Of a DNA stretch of 64,000 bases, positions 1 to 7,616 are shown piece by piece (position 1 is the stretch's first letter; every line of letters begins with the position of its first letter). The position numbers and the translations under genes are program-made. The notes under the pieces were generated by a model that was given only the letters and a program-made list of their open reading frames with translations, had not been told where the DNA came from and did not search any database. Source of the DNA: Flavisericum labens (lineage in GTDB: Bacteria; Bacteroidota; Bacteroidia; Flavobacteriales; Flavobacteriaceae); assembly GCF_045446075.1 (NCBI RefSeq), contig NZ_JBJJBQ010000011.1, positions 42,841-106,840 of the forward strand, given 5' to 3'.

Positions 1-2568
1 ACCCAACCAAAAAAATGTTCCTTTGGCATTATGTTTATTTAAAGTCTTAATAACCTTTAGGGACAAATCTGTAGGACCATCATCAAAAGTTAATGCCACT
101 TGCTTTTTAGACGAATCACCGTTGACCATACAATACCCCTTGCTTCTCTTTTGATGCTCTAAAAAATGTTTTGGGATTAACGGTAAACTATCAATGGTTA
201 TTTCATCTGGGACATTAATACTTGCTATAATGTTATCAGGTGATATTACAAGATTTTTCGAACTAGCGGTAATTTTAATATCATCTATATTTTCACTTGT
301 TTTAACTAAAATAGAAGCAATCCCAGCAGAACAATTTGTTGGATTTTCGCCTATTATTTCTACATTCCCTTCAACATTAAAAGTAACTTCCCCAGAATAA
401 TTTGGTATAACCGTTCCATTTTTATCTGTCACATAAGCGTGAACAAAAAACAAATCATTATCCTCTATTTTTAAATTATCGTATTCATTATCTATTACAA
501 TTTCAATTTTAGACGGTTTTCCTGGTGTTTGTCTAACATCTGCTACAACTAGTTTACCACTAATATACCCTTTAGCCTCTAACTTCCCCTCTTGAAAGTC
601 ATCTAAAATAAATGTAAAAGGAGGATGTTTTAAGTTTGTTGATATACGATTCTGATCAGGTTTTTGACGTCCTAAACTACGACCATTCAAAAACAATTCT
701 ACTTCATCACAATTACTAAATATGCGGACATCTAATGAACTATCTTTTTGCCAATTATTAGCTATGTATACCATCGGTTCTCCAAATGGATCCTCTGCAT
801 TCCGTTGACTCTTGTAAAAATAATAAGATAGTTTTGGCAATCGAAAAACATCCATGATTCCAGAAGCTTCTAAGTCATCTGCATATCCTCTGTTATAATC
901 ATACATTACCCAGTAGCCATCAGCAAATGCAGGTGTACTTAAATTATCATTATGCGCTTCTTGTAAATTGGTTGCTTGTTGCAAAAGAGCCTTTTCTCCT
1001 GCACCTCTTAATTGACGACTAGAACGTTCTTCTTGCAATAAATTGCTCCAACTCGTTTGATCTAAACCAGCATTCATAGCATAATATTCCCAATCGCCAT
1101 ATTCTGATACATTGTAGGGTTTCTTTAAGTTTTCGTCATAGTGATCTAAGCGATGCTGACGGGCTTGTAAATAAATATCGTATCCATAAGATTGCCATCC
1201 TGCGGTGAAGCATTGACTGCTTGGATATTCTTGTTTTGCAATTGTAGTTAATGAATCTATAAAATATTCTGGCATCCATGATTCATTTAATGATACTTCC
1301 CAAGCTAAAACCGATGCATGGTTTCTATCTCGTCTTATTAAATCTCTTGCCGTTTGAAATACGTGCTTTTGAAATTTCTCGTCTTCGCTAAAATATTGCC
1401 AACCTAAAATAGCATCAATTGTTATAAGTCCCAACTCATCACAGGCATCCATAAAAGCAGGTGCATGTGGATAATGTGATAATCGTACATAATCAAATCC
1501 TGCGTCCTTTATTTTTTTGGCATCACGGTAATTCGCATTATCTGAAATTGCATAGCCAACATGTGGATATTCTTGATGACGATTTACGCCTCTTAAAAAT
1601 GTTTTTTCTCCATTTAAATAAAAATCTTGTCCTACAAACTTCATAGATTTTATACCAATTCGTGTAATTTCTTGATCAATAAGAGCTCCATCCTGAATGA
1701 TTTCTGTTTTTAAAATATATAGATTAGGAAATTTTGGAGACCATAATTCTGGATTTTCAACTTGTATTTCAACTACTACCTCTTTGTCATTATCTATTTC
1801 TAATTTCTGCTCATTACTTAACTCAGTTATAATAACATTGTTTCCTTTTAGCAGAGTGTTTTTAACTGTGAATGACACAGCATTGTCATTAGCGTTCTTA
1901 ACATGGGTTTTAACTTTTACTTTAGCAGCTTTTTCAGAGACTTCTGGATATGTTACAAAAACACCTCCGCTAGCAGTTTTGTTTGCTCCAACAGGGTCTG
2001 TAATGTGAAGTGAGTTTTTGGCAATAAGCCATACATTTCTATAAATACCTCCATAAGTATTAAAATCTAAAATTTTAAGCGGTTTTGGTCCTGTAACTGG
2101 ATTATCTTGGTTATTCAACCTTACAGCAACTATATTTTCTTTATCAAAATTAGCGACATTAGTAAAGTTTACAATAAATGGTAAGTATCCACCATGATGC
2201 TCAATTAATTTCTTGCCATTTACCCATACTTCAGTAATATTCATTGCTCCTTCAAATTTCAGAAAGAGTTGCTTGCCAAGAAAGCCATTAGATAAATTAA
2301 AGCTTTTGCGATACCAGCAGATACCTTGCCACTGATTATTTACAATTTTTGGTTCTAATTGTGGGGTATGTGGTAACGTAACCTTAGCCCACATAGAGTC
2401 ATCGAAGTCTTTTTCATGAAACCCAGTTTCTGAAACAGAATCATCTAACTTTACAAAACACCACTCCTTATTAAATTTCTGTTTATTAACATAGGTGTTT
2501 TTGTCTTTGCTACAAGAAAAAAGAGTAACAAAAAACAGCCCAAAAACTAATACAATGCTTTTTTTCAT
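1..2568 (-). CDS. GH2 beta-galactosidase fused to a NodB/CE4 deacetylase domain, lipoprotein (3' end outside window)
   Basis: Reading from ATG at 2568, the frame stays open to base 1, giving 856 residues and no stop. The N-terminus is a lipoprotein signal with lipobox Cys19 (LFSC). A GH2 sugar-binding/Ig/TIM-barrel core follows. The acid/base motif is RDRNHASVLAWEVSLNES (Glu429) and the likely nucleophile is in VSEYGDWE (Glu489). A DUF4982-type segment (VELFLNGRSLGRQK) lies near 623-636. From about residue 820 the same frame reads VALTFDDGPT, with Asp829/Asp830 as the NodB catalytic/metal pair, and then GTFFWLG, which is the start of a polysaccharide deacetylase (CE4) domain cut by the window edge. 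It starts 2 bp after the stop of the upstream glycosidase, so the two are co-transcribed. Probable role: remove terminal beta-galactose, and deacetylate glycan, at the surface or in the periplasm. The GH2 call is strong. The fusion is read directly, but the CE4 domain is only partly visible. Confidence 0.9.
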   Translation of the reverse strand, partial: MKKSIVLVFGLFFVTLFSCSKDKNTYVNKQKFNKEWCFVKLDDSVSETGFHEKDFDDSMWAKVTLPHTPQLEPKIVNNQWQGICWYRKSFNLSNGFLGKQLFLKFEGAMNITEVWVNGKKLIEHHGGYLPFIVNFTNVANFDKENIVAVRLNNQDNPVTGPKPLKILDFNTYGGIYRNVWLIAKNSLHITDPVGANKTASGGVFVTYPEVSEKAAKVKVKTHVKNANDNAVSFTVKNTLLKGNNVIITELSNEQKLEIDNDKEVVVEIQVENPELWSPKFPNLYILKTEIIQDGALIDQEITRIGIKSMKFVGQDFYLNGEKTFLRGVNRHQEYPHVGYAISDNANYRDAKKIKDAGFDYVRLSHYPHAPAFMDACDELGLITIDAILGWQYFSEDEKFQKHVFQTARDLIRRDRNHASVLAWEVSLNESWMPEYFIDSLTTIAKQEYPSSQCFTAGWQSYGYDIYLQARQHRLDHYDENLKKPYNVSEYGDWEYYAMNAGLDQTSWSNLLQEERSSRQLRGAGEKALLQQATNLQEAHNDNLSTPAFADGYWVMYDYNRGYADDLEASGIMDVFRLPKLSYYFYKSQRNAEDPFGEPMVYIANNWQKDSSLDVRIFSNCDEVELFLNGRSLGRQKPDQNRISTNLKHPPFTFILDDFQEGKLEAKGYISGKLVVADVRQTPGKPSKIEIVIDNEYDNLKIEDNDLFFVHAYVTDKNGTVIPNYSGEVTFNVEGNVEIIGENPTNCSAGIASILVKTSENIDDIKITASSKNLVISPDNIIASINVPDEITIDSLPLIPKHFLEHQKRSKGYCMVNGDSSKKQVALTFDDGPTDLSLKVIKTLNKHNAKGTFFWLG

Positions 2569-2570
2569 CC

Positions 2571-5123
2571 TTATTTTAAATATATTTTTTTAATAGCCAA
2601 TTCTTGTAATTTTCCTTGTTCTTCTTCAGAAATATTTGGCCCTACTGAGATTTGTATTGCTTCAATTTTATTTATATCAAATTCACTGTGGTCTTTTGAT
2701 TCAAACCAGTAAGGTTGAAAAACAGGAAATGGCCTAGGAAGCAACACTTGTGGTACTCTCACCAAATCTTGTAAATTGATTTCAGCAAGATTATCTGAAT
2801 TATTCAGTTCTATAACCTTACCAAACACAGATCCATTAGATAATTGTAAACCTATTTGAACTTTCTGATTCTGCTTAACACCAGAATTTCCTACTATTAC
2901 TAAAGATTTCGTTTTTTTTACTAAATCACTCCAAGACTTAACCTGATTTTCAATAATAATTTTAAAAGTCATATCTGGTCGATTATATTTTAAATCTGGA
3001 ATAGATATTTTCAGTGATCTATCATAGGTAAATTTAGATGTATTATTATTTACTTTATATTTCGGCGCATTCCATTGACTCGGCCATATGAAATCTGCAT
3101 CAATATCATTCGCATCATATAGCGGAACAAACTTATCGTTGGGAACAACCTGAGTTATATACTGTTTCTTTGAAACAAAATCCCAATCCTCTGGAGAACC
3201 GTTAACATTGGAAGGAAAACTCCTTTGATTATCAGTAGAATTTATTACAATATAATACCTGAAAGAATCACTTGTTATATCTGAATTTGGAATTCTTACT
3301 GAATATAAAAATGTCCCTGTTTTATTCATTGGGTATTTGTTGAATTTTTGATATCCAGTAGAAGATATTACTTCCACTTTTTTTATCTTAAAAGGGGCTA
3401 CAATTTCTGCTTGAATTATCAAGTCCTGCCCATCTTCAATCATCTTTAAAGGAGAATGAACAACATAGGCTTTGTTAATATTTTCCTTAGGTGCAACAAA
3501 TTCATTAATTAACAAATTCCCAATTCTTTTTTTTATAGTTTCTAAATTATTTTCAGTTTTTGAAATTAAATAGGTTCCTGGTCGGATTTTGAAACTACCA
3601 TCCGTAGATATTAAGCTGTGTTTATTACCAACGTTTAAAGGTGCAATAGTAAATTCATTACCTAAATCAGGTAATTTGATATTCATTAGTTGCTCATTCC
3701 ATTGAACAATTGCCACAGTTTTTTTTAAGCTTGCTTTCTCGAAAGGATCATTTACCCATAAAGCGTCTGGCATAACTTCTAAACGCCAAACACCTTTTTG
3801 TAGTTTATCTAAAAAATAAGCTCCCTTTCCTTCATAGTTTACTAAAGAAGAACTCCCTACACCAGCTATTTGTTCTAATGATTTGAATTCCTTAGGTTCG
3901 CTTTGATTATTATTTGTGTATAAAAACTTTGTTTTGGAATTGTATATTGCCAAGTCCTTTTCTGGTTTTAGACTTGTATTTCCAAATAATAGATTATCGG
4001 GATACCTTCCATATGATTGACCATTACTCATTTCATGAAAAACCTCAGAAGCTATCATAAATGATATAGCCTTACTCGGCGTATAGGCTAAATTCAAATA
4101 ATGTGTTTGGTACTCGGTATTAGCGTAAGCCAAGTATAAAGGCTCATAAGCAAATTGTGCTGCAAACTGAAATTTTGCTTCTCGAAAACTTCTTGCCATC
4201 GCTGGGTATATGTAAGATTGCCACGTATCTCCTGGGTCAAATTCATAAATAATTCGAGCTTTGTTTTTAAAGTTTGGATTATCCTTAAATGGAATATTGT
4301 ATTTGTCTACATTAGGCAAAAAATTTCCATTCAGTTCCTTATTGTTTACAAGCCCAGTGGGATACCATTGAAAAGTACAACCTTCAATTTCAGTATTGCA
4401 ATATGCATCAACGTATTCAGACCTTTCAGAAACATTATAAAATATTGGATTCTTAAATCCAGTCTTACGAATTACATTAAGCATCCTATTAATATAATTT
4501 GTAGCTACTTGAGGATTATCGTGCTGCGGTTCATTATTAATTTCTAAACCAATAATATCCGGATCATTTTTATATGCAATCCCTGTGTATGGATTAATAT
4601 GATTTAAAAGCTGCGTAAAGTAACGTTCTTGCTTTTCTAAAATTTGTTCACCTGAATAAGTATCGGATTTACTTAAATTGTTGCTAAACCCTGGGGCATA
4701 TTTCTTTTTTTCAGGATATCCATTGCCGCCAACCTTAAAAGGAGTTATAATTGTCCTTATATCTCTTTCTTTCATTTTAAACAATGTATAGTCTAAAAGC
4801 TCTAACTGCTTCGTTGAAATTATATTGCCAATGCTATCACTTATTTCACTATCCCATACATGTATGCGAAAAGCATCAAGACCTAAACGTGCAATGTGGT
4901 ATATATCCTTATCAATAACCTCCTTATGATTCTTTTGTAAATAATTAATTGCTCTATACCCATGAGCAAAAGGCAAAGTATAATTGATGCCAAATAATCT
5001 AACCTCGCTCTTATCTTTTACCCACCGAAACACACCTTGATTATCTACATATGTGGATTGCTGGCCATAAGCATAGCTGTTAACAGCTAATATTATATAA
5101 ACAACTATTTTATAAATTTTCAT
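2571..5123 (-). CDS. Secreted clan GH-A glycoside hydrolase, possibly GH147 beta-galactosidase
   Basis: This 850-residue protein has a signal peptide (MKIYKIVVYIILAVNSYAYG). I chose ATG 5123 because the in-frame upstream extension to 5186 adds 21 residues ahead of the signal peptide and would overlap the sulfatase gene. The N-terminal half is a TIM barrel. GLEINNEPQH carries the clan GH-A acid/base (Glu198) and RIIYEFDPGDT carries the likely nucleophile (Glu294). The C-terminal half is beta-rich and not recognised. From memory, GH147 beta-galactosidases occur in Bacteroides galactan PULs beside GH53 enzymes and have a similar size, so GH147 is my best guess from context; GH5-like or another GH-A family is possible. 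It sits between the sulfatase (47 bp upstream) and the GH2-CE4 gene (2 bp downstream). Confidence 0.72.
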   Translation of the reverse strand: MKIYKIVVYIILAVNSYAYGQQSTYVDNQGVFRWVKDKSEVRLFGINYTLPFAHGYRAINYLQKNHKEVIDKDIYHIARLGLDAFRIHVWDSEISDSIGNIISTKQLELLDYTLFKMKERDIRTIITPFKVGGNGYPEKKKYAPGFSNNLSKSDTYSGEQILEKQERYFTQLLNHINPYTGIAYKNDPDIIGLEINNEPQHDNPQVATNYINRMLNVIRKTGFKNPIFYNVSERSEYVDAYCNTEIEGCTFQWYPTGLVNNKELNGNFLPNVDKYNIPFKDNPNFKNKARIIYEFDPGDTWQSYIYPAMARSFREAKFQFAAQFAYEPLYLAYANTEYQTHYLNLAYTPSKAISFMIASEVFHEMSNGQSYGRYPDNLLFGNTSLKPEKDLAIYNSKTKFLYTNNNQSEPKEFKSLEQIAGVGSSSLVNYEGKGAYFLDKLQKGVWRLEVMPDALWVNDPFEKASLKKTVAIVQWNEQLMNIKLPDLGNEFTIAPLNVGNKHSLISTDGSFKIRPGTYLISKTENNLETIKKRIGNLLINEFVAPKENINKAYVVHSPLKMIEDGQDLIIQAEIVAPFKIKKVEVISSTGYQKFNKYPMNKTGTFLYSVRIPNSDITSDSFRYYIVINSTDNQRSFPSNVNGSPEDWDFVSKKQYITQVVPNDKFVPLYDANDIDADFIWPSQWNAPKYKVNNNTSKFTYDRSLKISIPDLKYNRPDMTFKIIIENQVKSWSDLVKKTKSLVIVGNSGVKQNQKVQIGLQLSNGSVFGKVIELNNSDNLAEINLQDLVRVPQVLLPRPFPVFQPYWFESKDHSEFDINKIEAIQISVGPNISEEEQGKLQELAIKKIYLK

Positions 5124-5170
5124 TCTTTTAAATGTTATTTCTTTAAGTTTATCAATATAGCACGTTCGTT

Positions 5171-6595
5171 TTATTTCTTTTTCCAAACATTCATGGCTTT
5201 GTAATTTTGAACTTTTCCTCCATAAGGAAACCCTAAAGTTTCTGTAGACGATTTTTCAAATAATTCTTCCATGGCCTTCACTACATCAGGATATTCCTCT
5301 GCTAAATTGTTTGTTTCTGAAAGGTCTTCACTAAGGTTATACAATTCTGTTTTATTATTTACACCATAACGAATAGCTTTCCAATCATCTTTTCTAACAG
5401 CTTGTCTAAAACCTCCATCTGGAAGTTCTTGCCACCAGCCATCTAACTGCAACTCCCAATATAGGTAATCATGCTTACTTTGCGGTTTACCTAACAACTC
5501 TGGTAAAAAGGAAATACCATCAATTGTTTTTGGAACTTTTTCTCCTGTAAGTTCATAAATAGTAGGTAATACGTCCCATAATGTTGCTATATGGTTAGAC
5601 TCTTTTGAATTTATTTTCCCTTTCCAATAAGCTATACAAGGCACCCTTATACCTCCTTCATAAAAATCTCTTTTGAAGCCTCTATGCTCTCCATTACTAT
5701 TAAAAAAAGTGTAATCATGACCTCCTTCATTATGCGGACCATTATCGCTAGCAAATATTATTAATGTATTTTCTAATAGATTATTATCTTTTAAATGGTT
5801 GAAAAGACGTTTTATAAGTCTGTCTAAAATTGTGATTCGCCCTGCATGTTGTCGTTCAACTTCTGGCCACCCCATATCTGCATAAATCAAATCATCATAA
5901 ATATCATTCTCTGGCGTATGAGGTATTTTATATGACATCATTAAAAAAAATGGATGATCCTTGTTATTGTCAATAAATTCAATAGCCTTATCAGTTCTTA
6001 ACTCATCTCTTGAAACGTAATTTTTAATCCATACATCTTCCATTTTTTTTGAAACTCCAGATTCCCAAATAGTTGTTGGATCATTTGGGTTGTCACTATA
6101 TTTATTCCACTGACGATGAAATGTATAATCAAAACCACGATTGTGTGCCCAAGAATATAAACTATCAGGATTTTCTAAATGCCATTTCCCAATAATGGCT
6201 GTTTTGTAATCTTTATGTTTAAGATATTCACCGATGGTTAACTCATCCTTTTTTAATGGTATTCTATACCATAAATTATTTTCTCCAATTCCGCTATTTC
6301 CCCTTATTGATGTATGTCCTGGATGCTTCCCAGTCATTAACGCCGCTCTAGATGGGGAACAAACAGCATTTGCATAAAATTGATTAAACTTTACGCCTCT
6401 CATTGATAAACTATCTAAAAAAGGAGTTTTTATTATTTTTTGACCATAACATCCTAGCTCTCCATAACCCATATCATCTGCCAATAAAAAAACTATATTA
6501 GGCTTTTCTAAAGATTCCTTGTACTTTCCTTTGTTATCACCATTATTACAAGCGACCAAGCAAAATAGTATTATTATTTTCCAAATATTTTTCAT
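5171..6595 (-). CDS. S1-family sulfatase, lipoprotein
   Basis: This 474-residue formylglycine-dependent sulfatase should remove sulfate esters from PUL-imported glycan. The signal peptide ends in a lipobox (LVAC, Cys16), so it is probably membrane-anchored facing the periplasm or cell surface. N-terminal metal ligands are in FLLADDMGYGELGCYG. The formylglycine site is CSPSR (Cys79), followed by AALMTGKHPGHTS as in arylsulfatases. Downstream, IGKWHLE, ASDNGPH and a C-terminal GFPYGG region agree with the fold, and the length is typical. It lies between the SGNH esterase (168-bp gap with a hairpin) and the GH-A enzyme. The S1 subfamily and sulfate position cannot be told from motifs alone. Confidence 0.92.
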   Translation of the reverse strand: MKNIWKIIILFCLVACNNGDNKGKYKESLEKPNIVFLLADDMGYGELGCYGQKIIKTPFLDSLSMRGVKFNQFYANAVCSPSRAALMTGKHPGHTSIRGNSGIGENNLWYRIPLKKDELTIGEYLKHKDYKTAIIGKWHLENPDSLYSWAHNRGFDYTFHRQWNKYSDNPNDPTTIWESGVSKKMEDVWIKNYVSRDELRTDKAIEFIDNNKDHPFFLMMSYKIPHTPENDIYDDLIYADMGWPEVERQHAGRITILDRLIKRLFNHLKDNNLLENTLIIFASDNGPHNEGGHDYTFFNSNGEHRGFKRDFYEGGIRVPCIAYWKGKINSKESNHIATLWDVLPTIYELTGEKVPKTIDGISFLPELLGKPQSKHDYLYWELQLDGWWQELPDGGFRQAVRKDDWKAIRYGVNNKTELYNLSEDLSETNNLAEEYPDVVKAMEELFEKSSTETLGFPYGGKVQNYKAMNVWKKK

Positions 6596-6633
6596 TTAGT
6601 AGTTAATTACTTTGTTATTATTAGAAATTAAAT

Positions 6634-6666
6634 AAAAGGGAACTTTTAACCACTTAGTCCCCTTTT
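6634..6666 (-). terminator. Hairpin between SGNH esterase and sulfatase genes
   Basis: Read on the minus strand, AAAAGGGGAC pairs with GTTCCCTTTT (one G-U wobble, 13-nt loop) and is followed by ATTT. This is a rho-independent terminator or a processing/attenuation hairpin inside the PUL. It could lower expression of the last three enzyme genes. Confidence 0.6.
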
Positions 6667-6763
6667 AATTTCAACTAAAACTAACTCAAATACTATATCT
6701 ATTATTTTGTATAACCATATAGTTCTTATTCATTATATGATTCAACTATTCAATTCTAATCAC

Positions 6764-7513
6764 TTAATTGATATGTTCTTTAATTTTTTTCACCCATACT
6801 TCATATCCATTATCGTTTAGATGTACCCCATCTGAGGATAAACTCATATTCATAGCATCATTTTCATTAGAAAATTCTTCGTGTAACAGTATCAATTTAT
6901 AAGATTCATTTTTCTCTGCATTAATAAGCAAAGAATTAGTTTGTTTAATTTTTGATTTTAAAGCACTTGTTGTAGTTGGTAAAATTGTATGTAAGTAAAT
7001 CTGAGTTCCTGGATTATTAAAGTTAATTCTCCTAACAATACTAATAATATTATCATATACTTTTTGGGCGCTCATATCATCTCGAAACAGGTCATTAATT
7101 CCGATAAGTAAAAATACTTTTGCAGGTTTATAATATATCAACTCTTCTAATCTCTCCAATACACCTTCTGTCGTATCACCAGCTATTCCTCTATTTTTTG
7201 CCTTTACATTGTTTACCTTTAGCCCCCAATCTTCTCCTTGCTCAGTAATACTGTTTCCAAGAAAAACTATGTCTCCCGTTTGCAAAGGGTTTTGTTTAAA
7301 CTCATGAATCCTTTTTGGATAATGATTTTTTGTCCAATCATTGTGCGTAGATATTATAACATCACTTGCAGGGTAAATATTCTCAGGAGGTATTTCATAA
7401 TCACGAGTTACATCTTCTTCAACATTTCCCCCATCCTTTGCTTCAATTTGAGCACATGACTGAAATGATATAAAAATCATCAATAAAAAGAGTCTTTCAA
7501 ATAGTCGATTCAT
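6764..7513 (-). CDS. SGNH/GDSL-family esterase, lipoprotein
   Basis: This 249-residue hydrolase has a lipoprotein signal (SFQSC). The SGNH blocks are clear: block I FLGNSITEQG (Ser88), block II RGIAGDTT, block III LLIGINDL and block V SSDGVHLNDNGY with the catalytic Asp/His. Members of this family in PULs remove acetyl or other acyl groups from glycans; the substrate here is not determined. It sits downstream of the GH53 gene behind a strong terminator hairpin and upstream of the sulfatase, so it may have its own promoter or depend on read-through. A general lysophospholipase-like role is possible, but the position argues for glycan deacylation. Confidence 0.85.
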   Translation of the reverse strand: MNRLFERLFLLMIFISFQSCAQIEAKDGGNVEEDVTRDYEIPPENIYPASDVIISTHNDWTKNHYPKRIHEFKQNPLQTGDIVFLGNSITEQGEDWGLKVNNVKAKNRGIAGDTTEGVLERLEELIYYKPAKVFLLIGINDLFRDDMSAQKVYDNIISIVRRINFNNPGTQIYLHTILPTTTSALKSKIKQTNSLLINAEKNESYKLILLHEEFSNENDAMNMSLSSDGVHLNDNGYEVWVKKIKEHIN

Positions 7514-7544
7514 CTTGAATATTATTGGTTATCAAGTCTAATTT

Positions 7545-7585
7545 TAAAAAAAAAGGGAGTGTTTTTAGAAAAATAACTCCCTTTT
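7545..7585 (-). terminator. Rho-independent terminator after the GH53 gene
   Basis: A perfect 10-bp inverted repeat, AAAAGGGAGT (7551-7560) and ACTCCCTTTT (7576-7585), has a 15-nt loop. On the minus strand the stem is followed by a run of nine T. It lies 32 bp after the GH53 stop, closing the susC-susD-GH53 unit. Confidence 0.85.
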
Positions 7586-7616
7586 GCTAAAATCAATTGA
7601 GGTGCTATTATTATAA

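Noticed and set aside
4155..4547. A 130-codon plus-strand open frame opposite the GH-A gene
   Set aside because: It is antisense to a well-supported gene and has no recognisable protein pattern.
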